Positions 14,701 through 24,915 of a DNA stretch of 64,000 nt are shown here, in pieces; the first letter of the stretch is position 1, and the number at the start of each line of letters is the position of its first letter. Made by a program: the position numbers and the translations under genes. Location: the NCBI RefSeq assembly GCF_041381155.1, contig NC_091143.1:27219331-27283330 (forward strand). The letters are read 5' to 3'. The DNA is from Argopecten irradians (Eukaryota > Mollusca > Bivalvia > Pectinida > Pectinidae). The notes under the pieces were generated by a model. It ran no database searches and was not told the DNA's origin. It saw only the letters and a program-made list of their open reading frames with translations.

Positions 14701-17700
14701 TGTTTGATACGCTATATTAGGGATTGCCTTGTCATCTAGCCCTACTAATTTCGCGTATTTTTCTATTTCTTTTATCCAGGTCTTGAATTTAGTGGGGTCA
14801 CCCTCAAATGATCTAACGACCTGGAAAACTCCCTGCGCTGTCATAGCCGCAGAGAAGTTCTTAAAATGTTGCGCCATGTTTCTAAACACTACCTCACTAT
14901 CGTCATGAGCAATATTCTGATCTGTGGGCATATTTTGATTTTGTTCTGTCTGTGTTAGACCTGCCATACGCTCAGTTAATTGGGCCATGTCTACATCTAA
15001 ATTGAGAGACATTTTTTTTTAAATATTGCCAAAAATATGTATACTGACAGTACCTGGTTTCTAACTAACCAAATTATACCACTAAATACCTAATACAACA
15101 TTAAAAATGGTCAGCTACTAGAGGTACTAATCAAAGTAGAGAAAGTTCGCTTACCTTTAGCCGTCTGTTTCTTCGTCTTCAGGTTCTTTCTTTTCTTCTT
15201 TATATTGAAGATCCTGGTCACAGCACCAAATAACATAACCCCTTACCCCACCTTGTCGCCCTATGGATGGCTGTGTTGGTCGATATTACGACAAGGAGTA
15301 GGGTAGAAGCTTGTTGACGGCTTTTATTCAAAGTGTAGACAAGAGTTCTCACTTTCTCTCTCTCTCAAAGGTGGCCCTAGAGGAGGCGGTGACGTAGGTG
15401 TATGTGAGGCGGAAGTACCCAGTCTCAGTCTTATTCCCGTCTGATGTCCGTCTTATTTCAGTCTGGTTTCAGTCTAGTTTCCGTCTTCAGTCTGGTTTCA
15501 GTCTAGTTTCAGTCTCCGTCTAGTTTCCGTCTAAGTTCAGTCTTCAGTCTTCAGTCTGACTGGGGCCTATTGCGGCCCTCTATTTATAATGATTGGGTAC
15601 GTGACTGGTACACGTGCCGTTGGGACAATGCTTGCCCCAAAGGTTACCCAGCTCATCATAAACTGTCAAAATTTACTAATTTTAATTCAGAATACGGCCT
15701 TACCGGCGCCTGATGCAGGCTTAACAAAATAGAAATGTTTTGATTATCTGACTGGACTTGGTTGAGGCTGGACAGAACCGCCTGTAATATGCACATTTTG
15801 CACAAACTATACTGCGCAGTTAAACAGGTGTGTGGACTACGTGATGTCCTGTCATTCCTTCCAGAACATTCCACGTAGTCCCTACCATACCCATACCTAT
15901 TTGGTAACAATTAACTAATAAATTGGTCACCTAGTTTTAACACGTGCACAGACCGTGCGATGTCCTGTCATGCTTTCCAGAACATCCCACATAGTCGCTA
16001 CTAAGTAGGTGCCGTAACAATTTACTGATATTTCGGTCACCTAGTTTGGCCATGCCTTAAAACAACAACCTAACTCTGGCTGCAAACATGAGTAAACACT
16101 CCCGCGTTACTGACCTTTAAATATACTACACATCAGTACTAGGTATAAGCAACACTATATACACCACAATAATGCACTATGAAATTAAACACAGCCTAAT
16201 AAATATATACATGGTTGTTATTAAATAACTAATACTTGTACTCTTTATAAAATACACTATAATTTAACTCAGCACCGCGATCCACAATTATACACGGCTA
16301 ACATAACAACTTCTGTCAAGGTTCAACAGGTACCCCACTTCCTGTTTACCTAGCAGGAATATTCAAATATCATATATATTAATGATATTCATGGGGACTT
16401 AAGCAGGGCTACTAGCCTGTCTATCTCTATAGGGTTACAATCATCTATCACCAATAATATCATTGGGGCTTAAGCAAGGCTACCAGCCTGTCTACCTCTA
16501 TAGGGTTACAGGGGTCAGCCCTACCATTTGTACAATTTTGAATCTGCACCCTATAAGGATGCTACCATTGCATTATGAGTGCTATCCCACGCAAGTTTCA
16601 GAGGGGGAGGGGGGTTCAGCCTCACCATTTGTACAATTTTGAATCCCCACCCTATAAGAATGCTACCATTGCATTATGAGTGCTATCTCACGCAAGTTTC
16701 AGAGGAGAAGTCTTTTATATGAAAATAGCCAAATTTACCCCTTTTGGCCACGCCCCTCAGGCCCACAAGGGGTCAGCCCTACCATTTGTACAATTTTGAA
16801 TCTGCACCCTATAAGAATGCTACCATTGCATTATGAGTGCTATCTCGAGCAAGTTTGAGAGGAGAAGTCTTTTGTATGAAAATAGCCAAATTTACCCCTT
16901 TTGGCCACACCCCTCAGGGAGTCAGCCCCACCATTTGTACAATTATGAAACTCCACCATATAAGGATGCACTATCCTATGCTTAGTTGTTTATCAACTGA
17001 GTCAGCCCAACCATTTGTACAATTTTCAGTCAGTACCCTGTAGGGATGCTACCAGTCAAATTTTGTTAAATTCTAACCGGTAGTTATGGAGAAGAAGTCA
17101 ATTGTTGACGGACACCAGACGCCGGACGCCAGATGCCACGGTATCACATAAGCTCACCTTGGTCCTTTGATCCAGGTTAGCTAAAAAATTTAATTGAAAC
17201 TAGACTTGGGCTTATAGCAGACTAGAAATAATTATCTTTATTTTAAGATGGCAGACCATTTGTATGTAGATTTCTGTGTCCTCACCTGTATGTGTTGATT
17301 TATTTTTGTGAATATATTTTAATTCATGTCTAAGTTATATGTCTCCTGGTAACAGCTTGGTATACGGTATAAGGTGAATCAAGACGTAGTTATACTACAA
17401 TGCACTAAAAGGTATAAGGGTTATTTACATAATAGTTATATTTTCTAAATGTCAGAATATTTAAGAGACCATCAACTGTATAAAGTAGGCGTTTGACTTG
17501 ACAATTAATTGAAATGAGACTAATGGACTCTTGAGGTTGAAGAGAGTTAGCTAAAAACCTTTGGATATATGCTGTATCTAGCAACAAGAGATCCCAGAGG
17601 GATCTTGGCACCCACAAAGGAATGATCTATGTCTGACAATAGAAAGAGGGATCTTTTCTCTGCTTTTTGAACTTTTACTACATATTACCACATATGAAAT

Positions 17701-20700
17701 TTGAACGAGCTGTCCGAAAATGCAATATGCACAACTAAGGTGCTAGGGGAACCTGCACATGAAATTTGAGACAAATCCCTTCAGTACTTTCTGAGAAATA
17801 GAGGTAACAAACTTCAATTATCAAAATCCAAGATGGTGGCCTGTCAGCCATCTTGTTGACCGATCAATCCCAAAATGCAATATGCACAACTAGGGCCAAA
17901 GGGGAATCTACATTTTAAATTTGAGACAGATCTCTTCAGTACATTCTGAAAAATAGTGGTAACAAACTTCAATTGTCAAAATCCAAGATGACAGCCTGTC
18001 AACAATCTTGTTGACCGTTCGAGCCCAAAATGCAACATGCATAACTAAGGTCCTAGGGGAACCTACATGTTAAATTTGAGAGAGATCCCTTCTGTACTTT
18101 CTGAGAAATAGCAATAATAAACTTTAACTATCAAATTCCAAGATGGTGGCCTGGCGGCCATCTTGTTGACTGATCAGTCGCAAAATGCAACATGCACAAC
18201 TAGGGCTCTAGGGGAACCTACATGTGAAATTTGAGAAAGATCCCTTCAGTACTTTCTGAGAAATAGTGGTAACAAACTTTAAAACTATCAAAATCCAAGA
18301 TGGTGGCCTGGCGGCCATCTTGTTGACTGATCAGTCGCAAAATGCAACATGCACAACTAGGGCTCTAGGGGAACCTACATGTGAAATTTGAGAAAGATCC
18401 CTTCAGTACTTTCTGAGAAATAGTGGTAACAAACTTTAAAACTATCAAAATCCAAGATGGCGGCCTGGTGGGCATCTTGTAAACTGATCAGTCCTAAAAT
18501 GTAATATGCACAGCAAGGGCCCTAGGGGAACCTAATTGTGAAATTGGAGAAAGATCCCTTTAGTACTTTCTGAGAAATAGCGGTAACAAGAAATACTATT
18601 AGAACCTCGGTGACTTAATTGAGGATCTACATCAAAGACGAAATAAAGACTTGCGGAATAGTAGAAGTGTAGCATTTTATTCGATTTAGAGATGCCAGAA
18701 AAGAGGAAGTCTATTGAAGTCAAAATCAATTCAAACAAATGACAAATTATTCAATGATTCTGATAAGATAGGAATGGAAACTAGCAACAAAACAGTACTG
18801 AAGTGCAAGCGAGAAAGAAACACCAGCTGCATGACCACTTTCATTCATGAAAAGATCATAAGACATGGAGGAAGGGAGATCATGTGAGAATGAAGAGAGG
18901 AAAAGAAGAGAAACTGTGTGTGTGCATAGACAATAACAGCAGAGATTCATCTCGGGTTTCTTGACTAGAACCATTTGGAAAGAGTTTAATAGTGTTGTAA
19001 GTCATGGAGCGTGATGTTCTACATAAAGTCTGTCTGAAATTCCTATGAATGCCGGATGAGTGAAGTTTGGGGGAAGGTGATATAAAGTCATGTTGGCAGA
19101 AGACAGAGAATTTTTTGGTCCACAGCAAGAATGACAAAAGGGTGTCATGCAAGTTAGCGTGATTAACCTGAGGGAAGACGGCAAGAATTGCTTTGAGAAA
19201 TTAATGAGAGAAATAGCATCATACATGACCACAAGGATACATTATCTTATTGTTCATGCTAAACCAACACATGATAGAGGCCAAGAGCGGAGAGGCCAAG
19301 TCATGCTGATTGAGCCTTAATGGATCAACTTGACTTGAAATTTATCGATATTCAGACCTGGAAAAGTACAAAATAAGTTCAAACTGAATCCTGGTGTGCT
19401 ATATCATTGGTAATTTAAGGCTAGTACTATTGTCTCATCAAATCAGCAAATCAAAAGTGATGAGGCATCATAGGATACTCCTGCCACCAATGTTGAATAT
19501 ATGTGTTGATATGGTTTATTACATGAACAATTAAAAACAAAATTACATTACAATCCTGAAGAAATGAGATTTCATGTTGAATGTATCATATAGAGTAAAG
19601 GAATTTTATATCTCAACCCTCGTTGATAACGAATTGGCATAGAGGTATTAGAAAAAGGAATCCACAAACCATTCATCATCATATATGTGATAATTGTACA
19701 TGTAGTTAGTTTTCATTTATTTTTTCAGACTTTTCAATTGAGATTCAAGTTATCATAAAGAACAAAAGCAATTACTAATAGCAATTTATTGCCAATTTTC
19801 CCCTAATGAGCCCTGCACCATGGGGTCAGAGCTAAGATCTATATACAAACTCAATTTCCCTTCCATTAAGGATATGCATTCCATTCACAACTTAATTACA
19901 TTTAGCAATTTATCAATTCACTAGCCTTAATTACATTTAACAAGAGGCCCATGGGCCTTAACGGTCACCTGGGTTAGAATATATAATGAAACAAATAATG
20001 AAACAAATTAAAGACATATAAACACTAAATGCTGGGCCTTGAAGTTGGTCAGTGATTTATAAATTTGACTTTTTAGACTATGAAGAGTATTTGCTTCCAT
20101 CAAACCTGTGAACTTAAGAGGTATTTTTTGAAATTTCAATCATTTTGACCCTGTTTGGTCCTGCCCCTCTGGTCCCCCAGGGGGTCATCGAGGACGGATA
20201 TGGATGTTAAAATGCTATATCTTAGGCAAATAATTCTAATCAAGTTTGACTCATTTCCTATGAAAATTGGGCAAATAATGTTCACAAATTAAATATGTTT
20301 ATCCTATATAGACTAAAGTAAACTTGACCCCTCCCCAGGGGGTAACGTGAGACCCAAAGGTCATATAATTCACAATTTTTATAAAACACCTTAAGACCTT
20401 TCCATCTATAATTATTTGATTCTACTATTTCCAGAATTTTAGAAGATTTTTGAAGTTTTAGCCTATTTGACCCTTTTTTAGCCCCGCCCCTCTGCCCCTA
20501 GGGGGTCGGCCAGGACCAATGTGAATATGATATTAAAATGCTAACTCAGGCTAATAATTCTAAAGTTTGACTCATTTCCTATGAAAATTGAGCAAAATAT
20601 GCTCATTAATGTGTTTTTCCTATAAACTAATAGTAAACTTGACCCCCTCCACAAGGGTAAACATGAGATCCCAGGGTCATATAATTTATAATTTTTATAA

Positions 20701-23700
20701 ATCAAACTTTAAGACCTTTTTATCTATAAAGTGTATTTGATTCTACCATTTCCAGAATTTTAGAAGAATGTTTTTGAAGTTTTCGCCTATTTGACCTTTT
20801 TTGGCCCCGCCCCTCTGCCCCCAGGGGGTCGGCCTGGACCAATATGGATATGATGTTAAAATGCTATCTCAGGCTAATAATTCTAACCAAGTTTGACTCG
20901 TTTCCAATGAAAATTGAGCAAAAAATGCTCATAAATGTGTTTTCCCTATATAAACTATAGTAAAATTGACCTCCTCCCCCGGGGGAAACGTGAGACCCCA
21001 GAGTCATATAATTCACAATTTTTGTAAAGGACCTTAAGACTTTTCTATTTATGAAAAGTATTTGATTCTACCATTTCCAGAATTTCAGAAGAATATTTTT
21101 GAGGTTTTAGCCTATTTGACCCCTTTTGACCCCGCCCCTGGGGGTTAGTCATAGAAAATTTGTTAATAGGATTAAATGGTCATCTCATACTGATAATTCT
21201 GACAACATTTGACTCATTTCCTATTACAAATGACCAAATAATGCTCAAAAATGTGTTTTCCCAATATAAACTATCGTAAACTTAACCTCCTCCCCAGGGG
21301 GAAACTAGAGACCCCAGGGTCATATAATTCACAATTTTTGTAAAGACCTTAAGACCTTTCTATCTATGAAGAGTATTTGATTCTACCACATCTGTGAGTA
21401 GAGAAGAAGATTTTTGAAATTTTACTCAATTTTACCCCTTTTGGCCCCTCCCACAGTCCCCTGGGGGGTGGGGACCATATAATTCACAATTTTGATTGGC
21501 CTTATGCCTTAGAAGGTTAGTGCAAAATTTCATTGAAATTGCTTCAGCAGTTTTGGAGAAGAAGTCGAAAATGTAAATTGTTTACGGACATACGACGCAA
21601 GACGGACGACGGGCAACGGACGACGACGGACAAAAGGCGATTAGAATAGGTCACTTGAGACTTCGTCTCAGGTGACCTAAAAATTTATTTACTCACCAGG
21701 CAAAAAGATTTCCACAAGTTTGATCAATGAAACCCAAAGGTAAGCTCACCTAGCCCAAATACTGTGGTATGGTGTCCCTCCATCAACATTTCATTACTAG
21801 CCTTAAAGTACCACTACTTGAAGGCTATTAGCTAAATTTGGTCAGAAACATATACTTTGGAAAAGAGAATAAGATTTTGCATGAAATTAAATGCTAAATA
21901 TGACCCCTCTGTTGCCGAAAGGGCAATGTCCAATAAGGGAAATGAGGGAATTCCTTTAAAGGGACAATTCAATCTTAGAGAACATTAAAATTTGTACATA
22001 TATCGGGAAAAAACCAGTTCTAATGGAAATTAGATCAGTCGGTTTTACTGTGATATGTCTGAAAAGCCCATGGTGGTGACATGTGTGTAAATGTTCAAAC
22101 TCGCTCGCTGTCCGCCATTACACATTGTGGTCGAACTTCTTGTATGCCGAACCCTGTCCTTTGCTCGTAGAGTAATGCAACTTTTGTCTAGAACTGCTCA
22201 AATCGCTCTGACAGTAGTGGTTTACATTATTAGGTGAATTGTTTTGCCTAAAAATCATTTTATTACCTCCTCAGTGGTTATGTAGTTCATTTGTTTAACA
22301 TGCGTGACTTTGGCTCGGGTATGGGTACAGAGTAGATACTGTACCTGCTTAATCGTATTGATCAACGATTTGTAATTACAACAGTATCAATTAAAATACT
22401 TAACAATGACGTGGAATTTGTCAATATATTGAGTTATATGTTTCATAAGAAATGTAGAACAATACATTTACGCCATATTTTGCTTCTTAGTTATGTAAAA
22501 GAATTAGCCTGAGCGAATTGTCCCTTTAAATCACTATTCATAAAATACTGAATCAACCTTGGTGAAAGGAGTCCCGGATCAAATTTTTCATAAAAGGTGA
22601 CTCTGACCCATTGGAACCAGGGGAAATTCCATCAAATTGCTACTAATCATAAAATTTCTTACAATTGAATATATATATATATATGTAACAGAGGTTCCTT
22701 AATGGAGCAAAACCATAAATAGTCAATTTTCTTCATATTATTTGCTGTATAAGGCAGAATATATTACATTGTGTGTTATATTACTATAAGCTGAGTTTGA
22801 GCCAGATACATTTCTGTATATTTAATAAATATACATGTATTTGTAAGCTGTGTATACCTATGGCATGCCGATTTGTCATAAAATTCATATATTACTTAAG
22901 GTCAAATATTTTGCCCTGAAGGTAAAAAGATTTGCCGTTAAGGTCAATTCTTTTTACCTTAAGGTTAAATCTTTTGACCTTAAGTGCTAAAACGTTGAAA
23001 CTGTACATAATGGCAAAAACTTTTGCCCTTAAGGTCAAAAGATTTGCCGTTAAGGTTAAAAAATCGGATAGGTAACATAATGGCAAAAGCGTTTATTTGA
23101 CATTATGTCCATATTTTTTAACCTTAAGTTGTTGTAAACAAATCTTTAGATAATGGCAAATCTTTTGACCTTAACGTCAAATCTTTTGACTTTAAGGGCA
23201 AAAAATATTTTTTGTCGTTATGTGTGATGTCATAAATGTTGACATACCACTTGCTGGGAATGGAATCATCCAATTGTTTGTTGGTCAGATTTAGTATTTA
23301 TTTCATTAAGGGGAAGGAGGAGTCATTTTTGGATCAGGTGTTTCTTCAATTTACAGAAGCAGTGATTGACAATGAGGTTTCAATGTTTCAAAAAATCAAG
23401 AATCTTATAGTATTTTTCATATTTTGAAGGGGAAGGGTAAATTTTTCTTATTATAGTCTAAAGTATAAAATAGTACAAAAAGTTATTTAACCTTAAGATA
23501 AAAAGATTGTTTGACCTTAAGGGCAAAAGATTGATTTACCTTAAGGTTAAAAAAAGTTTTTTGACCTTAAGGGCAAAATATTTACTTACCTAATGGTTAA
23601 AAGTTTTTTTACCTTAAGGTTAAAAAAGTTTTTAGATCTTAAGGGCAAAAGATTGATTTACCTTAAGGGCAAAAGATTTACTTACCTTATAGCTAAAAGT

Positions 23701-24915
23701 TTTTTGACCTTAAGGTTAAAAAAAATTTGACCTTAAGGGCAAAAGATTTATTTACCTTAAGGGCAAAAAATTTACTTACGTTACCTTAAGGTTAAAAAAG
23801 TTGTTTGACCTTAAGGTTAAAAAAAAGTTATTTGACCTTAAGGTCAAAAGATTTATTTATCTTTCTGTAGCAATATAAATTAATTATTACCAGGTAGACT
23901 TTTATTGTCAATAAAATAACAATTTTGAAAACAATTTTGTTACAAAGTACTTTTGGGGATTTTCAATTTTCATCAGTTGTTTGGTGTTTTCATTGGGGTT
24001 TTTTTAACTTTAAAAGGACTTAAAATTTCATTTCCCTTAGTGTTTCGTGTTGTTCAGTATGTGGACAAGTCTATTTTGTGATTAGGGGTATGAATAGCAT
24101 AGTGACTTCTATAGATTAATTATTTGCCATTATGTACATTTAACCTTCATAAGGACAAAAGATTTGACCTTAAGGGCAAAAAAGGTTTTGGACCTTAAGG
24201 TCAAATCTTTTGCCCTTAAGGTTGACCTTAAGGTGAAATGTATATTAAATGGCGAAAAACATTTTTTGCCCTTAAGGTCAAAGGTTTGACCTTAAGTATT
24301 ATGTGTATTTTATGACAAAACGGCGTGCTATACATACCGGCTGGTGAGTTACATCAGTAAACATGTAGCCATTTCAACTTTAATTACTAGTAAAATTTAA
24401 TAGTTATCAGCATCAAATGTTGGTTGCTGCCTCCATAATTACATGCATACACTGATTTTTTTTTTCAATTTCCATATCCATGCAGCATATTGTTACCTGT
24501 ACACAAATGAACTTGCAAGCGCTGGCAAGCTTCTTTTTAACAGAAAAGCCAACAGCTGTCACATTAACCAAGCAACTATCTGTCTAGACCAATTATTAAA
24601 TAAAAGAATCTTTTAACTGGGATTCATTGAGTGAAAGAAATTCAAACAGGAGCTTTCATTTATTTTTTTTATATCTGATGAAACATAATTGATTACATTG
24701 TATGCGTATTTGCATTCGCAAACTTGTCTAAATTCACAGTTAGCACATCTGTTGTAGGACATATCCAGCTCATCTTCTGATCAGATGGGTTGATAGGCCT
24801 ATATTACATGTATTAGGTAACTAACCGCTTACCTGTGCAACCTGTGACAAGCTGAAAATGATTCTTTTCGGCTGATGTAGACTATTGGATTTGCTTCCTT
24901 TAATGTTCCATTCAT
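2745..24915 (-). CDS. PTS: 6-pyruvoyl-tetrahydropterin synthase (PTPS), complete, 6 exons
   Basis: Converts 7,8-dihydroneopterin triphosphate to 6-pyruvoyl-tetrahydropterin, the second step of tetrahydrobiopterin synthesis, in the cytosol. Exons on the minus strand: 24915-24833, 5382-5303, 4885-4863, 3799-3743, 3611-3541, 2874-2745 (83, 80, 23, 57, 71 and 130 nt). They join in frame to 147 residues; human PTPS has 145. Zinc ligands fall at His24, His49 and His51 (motif [11 protein letters not shown]), the catalytic Cys at 43, Asp89-His90 in MDHKN, and the pterin-anchoring Glu at 134 in VHETG. The start is the only ATG before an in-frame upstream stop, and exon 1 carries the conserved SFSACHRLH. 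Lengths of exons 1-5 and their phases equal those I recall for the human gene. Intron 1 is 19,450 bp and holds a large LTR retrotransposon and other repeats; the remaining introns are 0.1-0.9 kb. Divergently paired with TM2D3. Confidence 0.96.
2959..3082. repeat. MITE-like inverted repeat in PTS intron 5
   Basis: The left arm starts CCGATTTCTCGAAA and the right arm is its reverse complement ending at about 3082. Both carry an inner GACTTAAGT-type segment. A short non-autonomous DNA element of a kind widespread in marine invertebrates. Confidence 0.7.
4130..4265 (+). repeat. tRNA-derived SINE fragment in PTS intron 3
   Basis: Contains a good RNA polymerase III B-box (AGTTCGAATCCC near 4180) preceded by a decayed A-box region (ATAATCGGCTAGTG). 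A GC-richer tail follows, including CCCCAACCTGGGGCTCC. The tRNA-like head plus unrelated body is the usual SINE layout. Diverged, so probably old. Confidence 0.55.
4461..4706. repeat. Inverted-repeat element in PTS intron 3
   Basis: The arms at 4461-4540 and 4631-4706 are about 80% complementary. Shared segments are CATTTG-ATTCAAGTTC and TCTCACGAA. The intervening about 90 bp is AT-rich. The short open frames on both strands here are products of the repeat, not genes. Confidence 0.65.
4986..5035. repeat. 25-bp unit tandemly duplicated
   Basis: The unit TGTACTGATCATATAGATCT plus five further bases occurs twice without mismatch, head to tail, inside PTS intron 2. It contains the palindromes TGATCA and AGATCT. 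Confidence 0.85.
5677..5835 (+). repeat. Unit of a ~150-bp tandem repeat, left of the LTR element
   Basis: One unit starting GTCAGCCCCACCATTTGTAC and ending ...CCCCAAGGGG. It continues on the far side of the LTR retrotransposon at 16511, where several more units lie. The retroelement therefore inserted into a pre-existing tandem array. Confidence 0.8.
5836..7092 (-). repeat. 3' LTR of the Ty3/gypsy element
   Basis: On the plus strand it runs TGTCG...GGGTTACA, matching 15254-16510 over its full length. The stretch 5998-6140 is built from many short GTCT-containing units (CAGTCTGGTTT, CAGTCTAGTTTC). An 84-codon open frame occurs identically in both LTRs but has no recognisable domain. Confidence 0.93.
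7093..7107 (-). other. Polypurine tract of the LTR element
   Basis: Read on the element's own strand, GAAGAAAGGGGCGAT directly abuts the 3' LTR. This is the expected place for the plus-strand primer, and it confirms the LTR boundary and orientation. Confidence 0.75.
8200..9490 (-). pseudogene. Envelope-like region of the LTR element
   Basis: Third coding region between integrase and the 3' LTR. It contains cysteine-bearing segments and, near its end, a hydrophobic membrane stretch ([17 protein letters not shown]) followed by a basic tail (RRRIRDKCQ), the layout of a membrane glycoprotein C-terminus. Position and topology suggest an env-like gene as in errantivirus-type Ty3/gypsy elements; sequence similarity to a named env family was not recognised. 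Part of a broken element. Confidence 0.55.
10200..13780 (-). pseudogene. pol region of the LTR element (protease, RT, RNase H, integrase)
   Basis: In order: an aspartic protease with [11 protein letters not shown]; a reverse transcriptase with the [12 protein letters not shown] segment and the catalytic YLDD motif; an RNase H with YTDAS and a TDHRPLSY segment; and an integrase with a zinc-binding HHCC domain and a core with MDLSGPYP and TDNGSE. RNase H before integrase is the Ty3/gypsy order. This part of the element is interrupted and is treated as a fossil. Confidence 0.9.
13816..15012 (-). pseudogene. gag region of the LTR element
   Basis: Encodes a Gag-like polyprotein of about 400 residues. 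The central capsid-type region contains [18 protein letters not shown], and a basic tail ends in a CCHC zinc knuckle, [15 protein letters not shown] more degenerate cysteine pair (CYKCKQ) precedes it. It would package element RNA. Treated as part of a fossil element. Confidence 0.88.
15195..15253 (-). other. Leader and candidate primer-binding region of the LTR element
   Basis: Between the 5' LTR and gag. On the element strand, TTTGGTGCTGTGACCAGGATC-like sequence lies about 28 nt inside the LTR edge; TGGT is what a CCA-tailed tRNA with discriminator A would pair with. The distance from the LTR is larger than usual, so this is tentative. Confidence 0.35.
15254..16510 (-). repeat. 5' LTR of the Ty3/gypsy element
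   Basis: Identical in length (1,257 bp) to the left LTR and about 99% identical to it. It ends at the right with TTACA followed by GGGGTCAGCC, the resumption of the interrupted tandem repeat. It should carry the element's promoter; the TATATAA-like string of the left copy near 6830 is a weak candidate only. Confidence 0.93.
16511..17185 (+). repeat. ~150-bp tandem array with 3' hairpin (pearl/HINE-like)
   Basis: Five or so units, each starting with GTCAGCC-accatttgtacaa, diverge and shorten rightwards. The array closes with a GACGGACACCAGACGCC stretch and a hairpin, CTCACCTTGG...CCAGGTTAGCT, then A-rich sequence. I associate this layout (core tandem repeats, 3' hairpin) with bivalve pearl elements and Helentron-associated repeats; that family assignment is inference. 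Confidence 0.65.
17581..18600 (+). repeat. ~130-160-bp tandem array opening with ACAAGAG palindrome
   Basis: Opens with AACAAGAG plus the palindrome ATCCC-aga-GGGAT. It then has about six units containing CCAAGATGG(T/C)GGCCTG, CAAAATGCAA and CTTTCTGAGAAATAG. Two adjacent units at about 18170-18450 are almost identical, which shows recent homogenisation. No coding sequence. Confidence 0.75.
18601..19939. other. Unassigned stretch of PTS intron 1
   Basis: No recognised element or exon. On the minus strand, three overlapping open frames of 68-90 codons cover 18532-19232 and are rich in serine and leucine. None shows a known domain, and they lie in different frames. Could be a decayed transposon or a processed transcript fragment; nothing firmer can be said. 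Confidence 0.4.
19940..21681 (+). repeat. ~318-bp tandem array opening with ACAAGAGGCCCATGGGCC
   Basis: Opens with ACAAGAG plus the palindrome GGCCCATGGGCC and closes with the hairpin CACTTGAGACTTCGTCTCAGGTG followed by ACCTAA. The inside holds four units spaced 315-326 bp (anchor AACTTGACCcc at about 20321, 20636, 20962, 21278), with phrases such as TCATTTCCTATGAAAATTGA. A shorter, inverted copy lies at 55065-55812. The layout resembles Helentron/pearl-type non-autonomous elements. Confidence 0.75.
21955..22530. mobile_element. MITE with TTTAAAGGGACAATTC termini
   Basis: Exact 16-bp terminal inverted repeats TTTAAAGGGACAATTC (21955-21970) and GAATTGTCCCTTTAAA (22515-22530) bound 576 bp without coding capacity. 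A non-autonomous DNA transposon; superfamily not determined because the target duplication is hidden in the TTTAAA ends. Confidence 0.85.
22850..24337. mobile_element. Foldback element made of CCTTAAGG palindromes
   Basis: About 55-bp terminal inverted repeats, roughly 80% identical: the left contains GCATGCCGATTTGTCATAAA, the right its counterpart TTTATGACAAAACGGCGTGC. The inside has dozens of short TGACCTTAAGG(T/G)CAAAA units, mostly self-complementary, clustered at 22895-23215, 23480-23860 and 24130-24300. Spacers between clusters are ordinary AT-rich DNA. The one open frame (22892-23086, minus) is just translated repeat. Confidence 0.8.

Larger units (their letters stand above)
5836..16510 (-). 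mobile_element. Ty3/gypsy-type LTR retrotransposon with an envelope-like region, broken
   Basis: A 10,675-bp element in minus orientation inside PTS intron 1, the same direction as PTS. Its two 1,257-bp LTRs have TG...CA ends, differ at roughly seven bases plus two single-base indels, and are flanked by GGGG on each side. Internal order from the 5' LTR (right) is gag, then pol with protease, reverse transcriptase, RNase H and integrase in the Ty3/gypsy order, then an envelope-like region and the 3' LTR (left). LTR divergence of about 0.6% points to a recent insertion. The internal coding region is broken, with roughly half a dozen interruptions. The uninterrupted target sequence can be read from the neighbouring repeat unit near 16766. 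Confidence 0.93.

Noticed and set aside
18532-19232. Overlapping minus-strand frames as a host gene
   Set aside because: The frames are in different registers, have no domain similarity or convincing splice sites, and sit beside repeat arrays.
22892-23086. Open frame with repeated LKVKR/LKGK-like phrases
   Set aside because: It is simply the translation of the CCTTAAGG repeat units.
22850-24310. Possible CRISPR-like array in the regularly repeated CCTTAAGG block
   Set aside because: Units are variable and overlapping, spacers are not unique sequences, and the context is an animal intron.
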